NCBI GenBank assembly: GCA_003131625.1
Contig: PKVY01000122.1
Span: 1 to 32,410 of the forward strand
Direction: 5' to 3'
Length of the DNA: 32,410 bases
From: Acidobacterium sp.
GTDB lineage: Bacteria > Acidobacteriota > Terriglobia > Terriglobales > Acidobacteriaceae
Shown in pieces: positions 15,352 to 23,730 of this stretch. Below the pieces are notes generated by a model, which was not told where the DNA came from, did not search any database, and was given only the letters and a program-made list of their open reading frames with translations. The translations under genes were made by a program, and so were the position numbers. Positions within the stretch are counted from its first letter, which is position 1. Each line of letters begins with the position of its first letter.

Positions 15352-16746
15352 TCAGTTGCCGTGGAGACGCAGCATCTCGAAGTACATGCTGCGAGCCATC
15401 GACCGGAGCATTTTTCCGGTTGCCGTGGTCACGCCCTCCCTCCCGTCTCTCCAGCCAGGACAATTCAGGCAGAAAGCGAACATCGCCAGAAGGGGGGTCC
15501 ATCGCCGCGCTTCCTCAAGAAGCGCGCGGGGATACACTTCCCTCCAGAGAGTGAGATAGGACTCCTCAACCAACTCATACTCGCGGAGCTCTCCCGGGCG
15601 GAGCCTGCGAAGCAGAGCCAGAAGGTATTCAAACGTCAGGAACGGGGGGCCCACGCTGCTTTCCGCCCAGTCCAGAAAGACCGCCCCCGTACTATGGACC
15701 AGGACGTTGCCGGGATTCAGGTCGCCGTGGTTGAGGGTGTCGGCGACCTCGAGCACGGATAGCCGATCGCAGGCGAGGTCGAGCGATTCTGCGAGCGCTT
15801 GCAGCTCTCCGGCGGTCAGGGCACGTGGCGTTGCAACCGTCTGCGCGGTCATCAGGTCGTTTATCGTGACCAGCCACGGTTCGATCGAATGGGAGAGGTA
15901 AGTGAGACGCAGGTCCGTACTACCGGCGGCCAACAACGATCCGGAAAGATCGATCGACTCGATCTGCAGAGCGGCCAGGGACTGAGCAGCGCGCTCCCAG
16001 GGGGCGATCCCGGAAACTTGCCCCAGATCGGAGCCTCCGGCCTCAAGCATCAGCCAGCCATGCCAGCTGGGATGGCTCGCGATCATCCGCGGCAAAGACC
16101 TGCTCCGGAGCGGCGCCAGCGTTGTGGCGATCGAGAATTCCCTGAGGTGTCGGCCACCAACGGCTTTGAACCAGAGCGCAGGGCCCGTGGTCTCGAAACG
16201 CACGAGGCAGAATTCCGGTCCCATAGCGTACTGCTCCCAGCCCGGTTGGAGCTGCCAGCCCCATGAAGACAACTCACCTCGGATCCAGTTCCTCAGTTCT
16301 TCCAGCCATCCGAAGTTGGCAAACGGCCTCTCGGATCCACCAACGCTGTATGCCCTTGCGTCTGACAGAGCCGCGTGAAGCGCATCGACCTCCTCATCAA
16401 TACTCAGCTTCCCCCCCGCTACATCCGCGGCAACCCACTCGCCCCCTCCGGAATCAGCTTCTTCGGCGCAAACCGCTTCCAGAACGTAATGGCGCAGCTG
16501 CCTGTCGCGGGCTCGTGCGCGAAAGAGGCAAATGCCGTCGATGTGCCACTGCAGCCTGGCCTGGCGGACAAGATGGGGAGCGGGCCGTTCGCCTTTCGGA
16601 ATCTGAGTCTTCGGCAAATGCAGGCCCCGTTCATTCCTGATCAGAAAGATCTCTCTATGCGCACGTCTGGTTATGACCAGCACGCATGGCAACAGTTCCG
16701 GGGAATGTAAGATCCGATTCGACTTGTCACAGAGAAAGCTGGACAT
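15352..16746 (-). CDS. Degenerate Nudix-like domain fused to APH-family phosphotransferase, putative lasso tailoring kinase
   Basis: A 464-aa protein. Residues about 15-110 resemble a Nudix fold (ELLPCVLVITRRAHREIFLI, then HLPKTQIPKGE), but the RExxEE catalytic motif is not present. Residues about 140-464 resemble aminoglycoside/choline kinases. Candidate nucleotide-binding Lys194 (LWFKAVGG) is followed by the catalytic loop HGDLNPGN (340-347) and metal-binding Asp359 in FLDWAESS. ATG 16746 is chosen because GAGG lies about seven bases upstream. The gene overlaps the cyclase by 20 bp, so it is coupled to the lasso genes. The kinase could phosphorylate Ser, Thr or Tyr of the peptide. Known lasso kinases are HprK-like, so this would be a different class; a self-protection role is an alternative. 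Confidence 0.75.
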   Translation of the reverse strand: MSSFLCDKSNRILHSPELLPCVLVITRRAHREIFLIRNERGLHLPKTQIPKGERPAPHLVRQARLQWHIDGICLFRARARDRQLRHYVLEAVCAEEADSGGGEWVAADVAGGKLSIDEEVDALHAALSDARAYSVGGSERPFANFGWLEELRNWIRGELSSWGWQLQPGWEQYAMGPEFCLVRFETTGPALWFKAVGGRHLREFSIATTLAPLRSRSLPRMIASHPSWHGWLMLEAGGSDLGQVSGIAPWERAAQSLAALQIESIDLSGSLLAAGSTDLRLTYLSHSIEPWLVTINDLMTAQTVATPRALTAGELQALAESLDLACDRLSVLEVADTLNHGDLNPGNVLVHSTGAVFLDWAESSVGPPFLTFEYLLALLRRLRPGELREYELVEESYLTLWREVYPRALLEEARRWTPLLAMFAFCLNCPGWRDGREGVTTATGKMLRSMARSMYFEMLRLHGN

Positions 16747-18706
16747 GACTCGCCTCAACCGTCGCGGGAATCGCGTTGCGTTGCGGGGACAGAGACTCCA
16801 CAGCTGCCCGAATCCTTCTGACGTTCAGGCGCGCTACACTGCCGGATGTCACCAGCATTTCGCGCGCGCTGAGGCTCTCCAGCCATTCCTCCAGGGCTAA
16901 CGCTCGCGCCAGAGCAATTGCCCCCTCCGCGCGGCCCTGTTCGACCTCTTCGTATTCAGCGCGGACCCGTCCGGCATCCGCGCAGCCAAGAGAACGCAGG
17001 ATCATCTCGTTGCCTCCGGCGGCCAAGCGGGCATACCGGGCGCGAAGTGAGACGATCGGAGCATGGACGGTAAAGGCCTTACGTTTTCGGCTCAGAACTT
17101 CCTCGGGAACGATTCCGATCAGTGCCCGCCTCATCAGCGACCGGCGCTGGCCTGGTCGGACTAGTTGCTCGCGTGGAATCGCATACAGGAACTCAAGGAG
17201 TGTTCGATCGAGAAACGGGTAACGCTTCTCGTACAAGGGGTCCAGCACCAGGCAGGTACACGCGAGATGTCTGCGCAGTGCATCGATGGCCTTCAGATTT
17301 TCCTGAAAACTGGGAAGCGGCCCAAACCACCGGAACCTTCGGTCCCGGTCCGGGAAAGCGGTGCGGTTCCGCCGTACAAAGTCGGACAGGAGCCATGCCG
17401 CGGGGCGCCGGTGCTCGGGCTGGGGAACGATTATGCGGGGAAGAAACTCCCGAAGGACGTCCCACAGAACATGAATCCAGGGACGTCTTTGCTGGAGAGC
17501 CCAGGCGAGCAGCTTTCGCGAAAAGCAGGCGAGCCTCGCTCTGGCAAGCAGGTCAGCGAGTTCCGGCACCGGCGTGGGTACGCCGCCCAGCACTTCGTCT
17601 CCTCCCATTCCCGACAGCACGACGCGATGCTGATGAGCGAGCATCCGGTCACGCAGCTCGCCTTGTGCGGTCGGATGCATGGACCCCGGCAGGAGCGCCA
17701 CTTGGTCAGGCCTCCGAGCAAGGCCACTCCCGGAGCGTGATCCGGTGTCGATGTGCAGCCCGGTCCGCCCGCGCTGTTGTTCCACCTTCGCAAAATAGGG
17801 TCGTTCATTCCAATGAGGCTCGAGATCGCTGTAGTAGGACACGGTGGAAAGAGAAGTTCCCGGCGACGCTCCTGATGCAATCAGGCGATCCGCCATCGAG
17901 ACAATGGACGATGAATCCATGCCACCGCTCAGTTCGGCCAGGATGGGCGAATCGGCGCGCAGTCGTCGGAGAACAGCTTTGCCGAACACTTCGCGGAAAT
18001 GCTCCTCGTAGTCGGCATCCGACCGGTAACGAATCGTCTTCCCACCATCGAATTCCCAGTAGCGTCTGACCACTACCTTCGGAGGAGTAATCACGACGCA
18101 GCAGGCGGGCGGTACAGCGAGAATGCCTGCGTATGGGGTCTCGTGCGCCGCTGGCAACGAGGAAAGCCACCCAGCGATGTAGCCTTCATTTAGCGCAGGA
18201 TCGTTTTCGGCAAAGAGAACCAGGGGGTCGATGAGGGTGCTCCACAGGATGTGATCGCGCCCAGGGGAGTAGTAAAGATGGCGCGTGCCCAAGAAATCCT
18301 TCGCCAGAACGAGAGATCGCAGGTTTGGTTCCCAAATGGCCAGAGCCCAGTCACCCAATATCCTGCGAAAGCAGTCCACGCCCCAGCGCTCGTATGCGGC
18401 TGCAACAACACTGACGTCGTTGTCGCCGGAGAGAGGCCCGTCGCCGAGCGCTGCGATGAGTTCGGCCCGATTGTCCAACCGTCCATCCCAGGTAACTACC
18501 GCGCCCGACGCAGAGCAGTGCGGCTGGACCTCCTGCCGCGATTCCGGCGTGGTATGGAAGGCACAGTACAGCATATCAACGCCGTTTTCGTGGAAAGCTG
18601 CTTCTCCGCCGGGGCCAAAGGGCCGCAGAAGCCGGCCCACCTCGTCAAGAAAGTTGCCAGCCTCTGATACGCCATCGTAGTTCCATCTTCCGAATTGAAC
18701 ACTCAT
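16727..18706 (-). CDS. Lasso-peptide cyclase (C protein), asparagine-synthetase-like
   Basis: A 659-aa protein. The N-terminal glutaminase-type domain (about 1-200) starts MSVQFG and so lacks the catalytic Cys2 of true asparagine synthetases. The synthetase domain has the ATP-pyrophosphatase loop SGGMDSSS (260-267), later VLSGMGGDEVLGG and the C-terminal RYPFLDRTLLEFLYAIP. Lasso C proteins adenylate an Asp or Glu side chain, which the N-terminal amine then attacks to close the ring. The gene sits 24 bp after B2 and overlaps the Nudix/kinase gene, as expected for a lasso operon. An ordinary asparagine synthetase is unlikely given B1, B2 and the isopeptidase nearby. Confidence 0.9.
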   Translation of the reverse strand: MSVQFGRWNYDGVSEAGNFLDEVGRLLRPFGPGGEAAFHENGVDMLYCAFHTTPESRQEVQPHCSASGAVVTWDGRLDNRAELIAALGDGPLSGDNDVSVVAAAYERWGVDCFRRILGDWALAIWEPNLRSLVLAKDFLGTRHLYYSPGRDHILWSTLIDPLVLFAENDPALNEGYIAGWLSSLPAAHETPYAGILAVPPACCVVITPPKVVVRRYWEFDGGKTIRYRSDADYEEHFREVFGKAVLRRLRADSPILAELSGGMDSSSIVSMADRLIASGASPGTSLSTVSYYSDLEPHWNERPYFAKVEQQRGRTGLHIDTGSRSGSGLARRPDQVALLPGSMHPTAQGELRDRMLAHQHRVVLSGMGGDEVLGGVPTPVPELADLLARARLACFSRKLLAWALQQRRPWIHVLWDVLREFLPRIIVPQPEHRRPAAWLLSDFVRRNRTAFPDRDRRFRWFGPLPSFQENLKAIDALRRHLACTCLVLDPLYEKRYPFLDRTLLEFLYAIPREQLVRPGQRRSLMRRALIGIVPEEVLSRKRKAFTVHAPIVSLRARYARLAAGGNEMILRSLGCADAGRVRAEYEEVEQGRAEGAIALARALALEEWLESLSAREMLVTSGSVARLNVRRIRAAVESLSPQRNAIPATVEASHVQLSL

Positions 18707-18730
18707 AGATCTCTCGAGGAAAGCCGGTCT

Positions 18731-19102
18731 CTAACAGCGGTCAAGGACCGTATACATTTCACGCATGTAGGATTTGTCGTTGATTACGCGACCACTAACT
18801 TCGACCCAGGCGTGCGCTCGGAACGGCCTGCTTTCCACTCCGATGACGAGCTGAGCCGCAATTCCGTATCGGCGCAGCAGGCAGGTTGTCGCGGCCGACC
18901 GCTGGAGGCAGGGCACCTGCTTCCAGTACCAGACTGAAGCGATATCGACGGCCCGGCAAATTCCTTCCGCGGCGTTCATGTTTGCCCGATTGCGCAACCG
19001 CTCACACCGTACTCGCTCGTACATGACGGCGAAATCGCCGCGAGAAAGACACAGATCCATCTGAATTAGCTGAAAGTAAGCCCGGCATGCCAATATGAAC
19101 AT
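18731..19102 (-). CDS. Lasso-peptide leader protease (B2 protein), transglutaminase-like
   Basis: A 123-aa protein. The Cys-His-Asp triad of the B2 family is visible: Cys65 in VPCLQRSAATTCLLRR, His97 in FRAHAWVEVSG and Asp109 in VINDK. The preceding helices (about 10-60) are typical of the family. B2 removes the leader of the precursor so the cyclase can join the new N-terminus to the ring residue. It is a stand-alone protein, with B1 30 bp upstream and the cyclase 24 bp downstream on the same strand. The split B1/B2 form is the usual arrangement in Gram-positive clusters, whereas proteobacterial clusters normally fuse them. Confidence 0.9.
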   Translation of the reverse strand: MFILACRAYFQLIQMDLCLSRGDFAVMYERVRCERLRNRANMNAAEGICRAVDIASVWYWKQVPCLQRSAATTCLLRRYGIAAQLVIGVESRPFRAHAWVEVSGRVINDKSYMREMYTVLDRC

Positions 19103-19132
19103 CGCGCCGCCTCTTTTCGCGCCAGAATATCT

Positions 19133-19387
19133 CTATGGCTCAACAAGTTCGTGTTGCTGCAGCAGCGCCAGGAATTCGCCTGTGTCGGTTTTTGCAGTCC
19201 TGGGATCTGCGGAGAACTCACGGACCAGCGTGAGAGCGATTTCCGTCTCTTCCACGCCGGTATTCAGCAATTGGAGGATTCGCGATCCCGTCCGATTGAA
19301 AGTGAACATGCGACCGCGGCTGATATCGAGGACAACGGCGCCGTCACCGGTGTGTGTTGTGCGCACGTTGTCAGAAAGTCTGGGCAT
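19133..19387 (-). CDS. Lasso-peptide B1 protein, PqqD-like RiPP recognition element
   Basis: An 84-aa protein of the PqqD fold. It has a beta hairpin (DGAVVLDISRGRMFTFNRTG, residues 15-34) followed by helices with SRILQLLNTGVEETEIALTL and EFLALLQQHELVEP. In lasso clusters this protein binds the YxxP part of the leader and presents it to B2; the precursor at 14966-15115 has that motif. It is the first gene of the - strand string B1-B2-C-kinase-short ORF-precursor. Its ribosome-binding site is weak (GGTGA). The promoter should lie within 19388-19600. Confidence 0.9.
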   Translation of the reverse strand: MPRLSDNVRTTHTGDGAVVLDISRGRMFTFNRTGSRILQLLNTGVEETEIALTLVREFSADPRTAKTDTGEFLALLQQHELVEP

Positions 19388-19495
19388 CGGGTCACCGGGG
19401 AGTAAGTTGCCGCAATACTCTGCCTACTCTGCAGCCATTCTTGATCTTTTGCCAGTGACCGCGCCTGATATTCGGATAACCAACAATTCCGCTGA

Positions 19496-19516
19496 AGATA
19501 TCAGCTCAGAGATACA
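19496..19516. promoter_or_regulatory. Possible regulator half-sites upstream of the lasso B1 gene
   Basis: AGATATC (19496-19502) and AGATACA (19510-19516) lie 14 bp apart. AGATACA is exactly one arm of the perfect inverted repeat between the two XRE regulator genes at 21530-21547. A seven-base match can occur by chance, so this is only suggestive of shared control. Confidence 0.2.
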
Positions 19517-19618
19517 CGGAAGAGCCGGAGACGACAAGTTAAATCTATAACTCAAGGCCACATGAACTGAAATTAACCCGCCATTTATATGAGCGTTCCG
19601 AAGCAGGGGGAAGCACGA

Positions 19619-21232
19619 TCAGGATGCGATGCGCCTCGCCAGCGCGACGATCTGGCCCACGACTTCCGCGTCGCGTCCATGGCGGAGCTGCTCTGGAGTC
19701 CGTGTCCGGTCCGACTCCGGATAGAGGACCAACGTCTCCCCGTCGAGGCTGCAGCAGGCACACAAATACTCGCCGCTGCGCAGCAGAAGAACATACGCCG
19801 GCTGTTGCCACGAGGGCAGAGCGGGAAGTCGCACCGGCTTCTTCTTTCTCCGGTTCACGAGAGTGAGCATGCTTCCCTGGGTATGTGCGGGCAGAAATGG
19901 ATGGATTCCATCCAGCCAGAAGAAATCGCGCAGCGAGGGTCGCGGAATCCCCGATAACTCGGCCAGCGAGCTGCGGAGAAACCACGGGATCTCACCGAAC
20001 CGACGGAGCACAGAAGAAGCAGCGCCGAGTTCGCTGCGATCCGAGGAGAATCGCTGAGAGCGAGGCGCAGTCGCAGTGTCAGAAGTTGGCAGGAATTCCG
20101 GAGGAATAACGCTCCGCCCGAGATCCTCGGGTGCCGTCCCCGATGCCGCGGCGAAATCGATCAGCGTGAATCCATAGATCAGGCATAGAGTAATGACCTT
20201 TTCGAGGTGCCGGGGCGGCGCGTTCTGGACTTCGTATTCCGAGAGCGTGCTCTGCGCAATTGCGTACTGCTCATCGTTGAAAAACTGCGAGACTCCCCGG
20301 GAGAGAAGGGAAGCTTCCCGCAGGGTCAGACCGGCTTTGCTTCTCGCCCGGCGGACGAGAACGCCCGGGCTCAGACTCACTTGCTCCAGTGTTCGCGGTT
20401 GTCGATACGTGGCAAATTCGGCAGGTACGCTCGGGCTCTCGAACCGATGCATCCAGCGAATCTCCATGTCTACCGCGCCCAGTATCCTTGCCTCCTTCGG
20501 GCATTGAAACGCGATCTGCGCATAAGCCAGCTCCGACGCCGCGGCATGGATAATGCCTTCACCGGAGACGTGGAAGCGGCCGCACCACAGCCCGCGTTCG
20601 TGTTCGATCAGCAGCAGCTGAGGACGGCTGCGATGGACGGTATCGGCGGCGGGCTGGTATATGTCCTGGGGATTGACGCGAACGATGCTGCCCGGCAGCA
20701 ATTCCGGAAAAGCAAAGGCATCCTCGGGACCAATCCTCGCGAACAGACACCGCCGCTCTTCCGGAGCGCTGGTTGGCAACAGCAAGCGAGGCGGGTTCAC
20801 CCATCGAAACAGTTGCCCCAGGGGAACAACACCCTCCGAATGGTGATCGCCGGTCAGCTGCTCAGGGCCGCCCATCACGACATCCTCCCGGTGGAAAGCG
20901 GGATCGATGATTCTGGTTCGCCTGAGCGGCAGCGACGCCTGCAAACCAGCGATCCGATCGGGATCGATCCCCAGTGCCGCCAGCCAGTCTTCGAGACGGT
21001 AGCCGCTAATGCGGCTCAGCGCGCAGGTCTGAGGAAGGCTGGGGCCGAAGGACGGAGATGTCGCGAGCGAGTGATAGAGCGTGTGCGGAATGCACGAGGG
21101 CGACTCCGATCCGTAGAGGCGCTCCGATTGGGCGGAGACCTGATGCAGGGTCAGACCTCGGGACGCGAGGATCGAGCGGATTCGCGCCGCCGTTTTTTGT
21201 CCCGCATTCCTCTCCCGAATGGTCCCCGCCAT
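19619..21232 (-). CDS. Double XRE/S24-like regulator, internally duplicated
   Basis: A 537-aa protein. A first HTH-like segment (about 15-95) and a first S24-like core (PGSIVRVN, LLLIEHERGLWCGRF, ARILGAVDMEIRWM) are followed by a second HTH (PGVLVRRARSKAGLTLREAS, then AIAQSTLSEYEV) and a second core (QGSMLTLVN, YVLLLRSGEYLCACCSLDGE, AEVVGQIVALARRIA). The same order occurs once in the divergent 267-aa neighbour. The last core keeps a Cys-x2-Cys. Start ATG 21232 is chosen because GAGG lies four bases upstream and the extension to 21469 looks non-coding. It probably binds DNA next to the lasso operon; the ligand is unknown. No S24 catalytic Ser-Lys pair was identified. Confidence 0.7.
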   Translation of the reverse strand: MAGTIRERNAGQKTAARIRSILASRGLTLHQVSAQSERLYGSESPSCIPHTLYHSLATSPSFGPSLPQTCALSRISGYRLEDWLAALGIDPDRIAGLQASLPLRRTRIIDPAFHREDVVMGGPEQLTGDHHSEGVVPLGQLFRWVNPPRLLLPTSAPEERRCLFARIGPEDAFAFPELLPGSIVRVNPQDIYQPAADTVHRSRPQLLLIEHERGLWCGRFHVSGEGIIHAAASELAYAQIAFQCPKEARILGAVDMEIRWMHRFESPSVPAEFATYRQPRTLEQVSLSPGVLVRRARSKAGLTLREASLLSRGVSQFFNDEQYAIAQSTLSEYEVQNAPPRHLEKVITLCLIYGFTLIDFAAASGTAPEDLGRSVIPPEFLPTSDTATAPRSQRFSSDRSELGAASSVLRRFGEIPWFLRSSLAELSGIPRPSLRDFFWLDGIHPFLPAHTQGSMLTLVNRRKKKPVRLPALPSWQQPAYVLLLRSGEYLCACCSLDGETLVLYPESDRTRTPEQLRHGRDAEVVGQIVALARRIAS

Positions 21233-21529
21233 TCTGCCTCGTCTGCACAATGCGAACCGGCTGCTCCCGGGAAAGTCGGTTTGTGGTGTCCCCCGAAACT
21301 CGCGAGAGATGGCATTATTGAACTGCCGACGCTCGCAGGTCCGATGCCGGATGTTTCCGCCGACAAGGATCGCAGCCGAGGGTAGATATTGCCCGTTGGA
21401 CCTGCGTGGTTGTTGTTTCAGCGGAAAGGAGCGTTGGTCGGAGCAGCAACCACTGCGAACCGACTTCATGCTGCCGAACTGGAATTCGCCGATGCTGATC
21501 GGAGGCAGCGAAAGACAGCGAACCGGCCT

Positions 21530-21547
21530 TGTATCTGGCTAGATACA
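21530..21547. promoter_or_regulatory. Perfect inverted repeat between divergent XRE regulators
   Basis: TGTATCT (21530-21536) and AGATACA (21541-21547) form seven-base arms around GGCT, 22 bp before the + strand regulator gene and about 300 bp from the - strand one. A repressor dimer here would block the + strand gene's promoter or ribosome-binding region, consistent with autoregulation. Confidence 0.5.
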
Positions 21548-21568
21548 GTACCGTTCAGCACTTAACCG

Positions 21569-22372
21569 ATGCCTGGCTACTCCCCCAACCCGGACCCCGG
21601 AAAACGCCTCCGCGAGGCGCGGCAACGGCTGCGCCTGTCGACACGCGACGTCGAGCGGCTGAGCCGTCAGCTGGCGGAGAAGAGACAGAATCAGGAGTAT
21701 TACATCTCCCACGCCTGGTTATCGGAGATGGAAAGGGGAGAGTTCACTCCCGGCATTTTTAAGATTCATACCCTCAGTATCATCTATCAATACCGGCTCC
21801 ACGAGGTCCTGGCTTTCTTCGGTGTCGAGATCGGTGACATCGGCCTGGAGCAGATACGGCTGCCGCTGCCCCACACCCATCTTGTAGGAATTCCCGACGC
21901 ACCACCGGAAATTGCTCTTGCGAACATGTCGGGGGTTCAGCTCGAAAAGACCGATCTGGTCTCGCGCATGTTCTCCGGATTCCGAGGACTCGAAGCGGAC
22001 CTCTTCCCGCAAGGGCATACCGGTCCGGCTGTTTATGGATATGTCGGCACAAAGGATTTCACCCTGTCCCCGCTGATTCGTCCCGGATCCTTCGTGCAGA
22101 TCGACTCGTCGCAACGAAAGATCGAGAGTTCGGGCTGGTCAGGTATCTTTGAGCGCCCTGTCTATTTCGTGGAACTCCGTGAAGAATACGCCTGCTCCTG
22201 GTGTGAGGAGAGAGAAGGCAGCCTTCTGCTACTACCGTTTCCGGAGTCGCGGACCCGGGTCAGGGAGGTTCGATATCCCTCCCAGGCGGAGATCATTGGC
22301 CGGGTGACCGCAGTGACGATGCGCATCGCAGCGCCGCGCGAAAAACCTGCCGGGCTTACCGGTCGCTCCTGA
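21569..22372 (+). CDS. XRE/S24-like regulator, single module
   Basis: A 267-aa protein. The N-terminal HTH (about 10-75) contains GKRLREARQRLRLSTRDVER and ISHAWLSEMERGEFTP. The C-terminal half (about 155-255) has RPGSFVQID, PVYFVELREEYACSWCEERE and AEIIGRVTAVTMRIA, matching both halves of the divergent 537-aa protein. The Cys-Ser-Trp-Cys motif could bind a metal or respond to redox state. The arrangement resembles CI/LexA-type regulators, but the usual catalytic Ser and Lys were not found. A perfect inverted repeat sits 22 bp upstream. The gene is divergent from its paralogue and near the lasso operon. Confidence 0.78.
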   Translation: MPGYSPNPDPGKRLREARQRLRLSTRDVERLSRQLAEKRQNQEYYISHAWLSEMERGEFTPGIFKIHTLSIIYQYRLHEVLAFFGVEIGDIGLEQIRLPLPHTHLVGIPDAPPEIALANMSGVQLEKTDLVSRMFSGFRGLEADLFPQGHTGPAVYGYVGTKDFTLSPLIRPGSFVQIDSSQRKIESSGWSGIFERPVYFVELREEYACSWCEEREGSLLLLPFPESRTRVREVRYPSQAEIIGRVTAVTMRIAAPREKPAGLTGRS

Positions 22373-22504
22373 AGCCTCTCGTCCATAGAGCGAGTCATCG
22401 CTTCGGGGATTCGGAGCCTGACCGGTAATCCGACCGTTTCCGAGAGAAATCAGCAGAATCTTTGGTGAACGTGGCAGATTGAGCATGGCGCGAGGAATCC
22501 GCCC

Positions 22505-22699
22505 ATGTCCGCCCCGGTCAACCACTCCGGCCATCCAACCGCCCAGCTCAGCGCCGTTCATGTGTGCCGCAGCTGCGGCGAGGGGACCGAACGATCCGGA
22601 GTGTCGCTGGAGAGCCTGATCAACGGTCTGGTTCGCTGCCGTGCATGCGGATACGAAGGCCCCCTCAATATTGAGATCCTCATCCAAAACGGCCGATGA
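22505..22699 (+). CDS. Small zinc-ribbon protein
   Basis: A 64-aa protein with two Cys-x2-Cys pairs, CRSC (about 21-24) and CRAC (about 45-48), the latter followed by GYEGPLNIEIL. Four cysteines in this spacing usually bind one zinc ion. GAGGA lies about eight bases before ATG 22505. It follows the XRE/S24 gene by 132 bp on the same strand and is convergent with the LysR gene. The function is unknown; small ribbon proteins of this type often bind nucleic acid or protein partners. Confidence 0.65.
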   Translation: MSAPVNHSGHPTAQLSAVHVCRSCGEGTERSGVSLESLINGLVRCRACGYEGPLNIEILIQNGR

Positions 22700-22706
22700 G
22701 CGGCCG
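22690..22706 (+). terminator. Possible terminator hairpin after the zinc-ribbon gene
   Basis: CGGCCG (22690-22695) pairs with CGGCCG (22701-22706) across a five-base loop that includes the stop codon. A further palindrome, GGTCTAGACC at about 22721-22730, follows and overlaps the LysR stop. There is no T-run. Confidence 0.3.
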
Positions 22707-22723
22707 CAGCCATCGTCTCTGGT

Positions 22724-23656
22724 CTAGACCGTCAGCGGCAGCGTGCCCTGGCTCGGAGCCGACAGCCTCGTCAGTTTCCTTACAGTGGCTCGTACCAGCT
22801 CGCTCACAAGCCGGCTTGCGTCGTTGCGAACGGCCAGAACCGTTCGCATCACGATCTCAGGTTCGTCGAGAGGGCGCATGGTGAGACCGTCCATCGCAAC
22901 GCGCCATGCGCCGTGTTTATTCAGGATCGCTGCGCCACCGGTCCTGAAAACCAGCTGGGCCGCCTGCTCGGCGCTGGTTACATGGTGTCTCTCCGTTGCG
23001 GCGATTCCCAGGGATATTGCGCGCTCGTGGATCGCGTCGTACAGCATGGGATGAACCTGCCTTGCGAAAAGAATCCATGGGATTTCATCGAGATCGCGCA
23101 ATCGAAGGGTTCGCTGGACTGCAAGGGGCGATGTTTCGGAGATAAGAACATAAAGCGGCGATGCTGCGACTTCGACCTGAGTAAGTTGCGGTAGTTCCGG
23201 ACCGGCGGTCAGGAGAGCGATTTCCAGCTCCCCTGATGCAACCCGTCGCGTCAGTTCCGCTCCGTAATCGCTTGATATGTTGATCCGCAATTCGGGAAAC
23301 AGCGGGAGATGAACCGAGGTTACGATCGACGTCAGGAAGGGATCGACGAAAGGGGATTGGCCGAAATTCAGGACTGCTTCGGCGCCCTTTGCGACCGACC
23401 TCGCGACTTCGACAGCGCGCTCCTGGTGAATCAGGGCGAGCTTTGATTCCTCCACGAAAGCGCGCCCCGCATCCGTCAGGTGGACCCGCTGACGATCGCG
23501 AATGAACAGCGGCACCCGCAGGATCGCTTCCAGATCCTGGATTTGTTTTGTCAAAGCTGGTTGTGAGACGTGCAGTTTCAAAGCGGCGCGGGAAAAACTA
23601 AGCTGCTCCGCCACCGTGACTGCCGCGCGTATCAGCCGAAGATCGATCTGGCTCAT
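22724..23656 (-). CDS. LysR-family transcription regulator
   Basis: A 310-aa protein of usual family length. The winged HTH is at residues 3-62 (LRLIRAAVTVAEQLSFSRAA, then LKLHVSQPALTKQIQDLE and LFIRDRQRVHLTDAG). The effector domain spans about 88-295 (LNFGQSPFVDPFLTSIV, later ALLTAGPELPQLTQVEV). Such proteins activate a target gene, often divergent, when bound to a small molecule. A T-N11-A type inverted repeat lies 53-73 bp upstream of the start. The divergent side holds a possible 31-aa membrane peptide and the excisionase-like gene. The ligand cannot be told. Confidence 0.88.
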   Translation of the reverse strand: MSQIDLRLIRAAVTVAEQLSFSRAALKLHVSQPALTKQIQDLEAILRVPLFIRDRQRVHLTDAGRAFVEESKLALIHQERAVEVARSVAKGAEAVLNFGQSPFVDPFLTSIVTSVHLPLFPELRINISSDYGAELTRRVASGELEIALLTAGPELPQLTQVEVAASPLYVLISETSPLAVQRTLRLRDLDEIPWILFARQVHPMLYDAIHERAISLGIAATERHHVTSAEQAAQLVFRTGGAAILNKHGAWRVAMDGLTMRPLDEPEIVMRTVLAVRNDASRLVSELVRATVRKLTRLSAPSQGTLPLTV

Positions 23657-23708
23657 GGCTCCTCCACTCGACTGGTCCCCTGGCGGACGTTTCGCACTGG
23701 TGTGATCC

Positions 23709-23729
23709 GTTATAACCCCAGGGAATAAC
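23709..23729. promoter_or_regulatory. LysR-type T-N11-A box
   Basis: GTTAT (23709-23713) and ATAAC (23725-23729) are a perfect inverted repeat with an 11-base spacer, the classic LysR-type operator geometry. It lies upstream of the LysR gene and immediately before the short ORF that starts at 23731. Confidence 0.5.
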
Positions 23730-23730
23730 G

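Noticed and set aside
20207..21385. 392-codon + strand open frame opposite the XRE/S24 double regulator
   Set aside because: Low-complexity Arg/Gln-rich product. The - strand protein shows homology to its neighbour at 21569-22372, which the + strand frame lacks.
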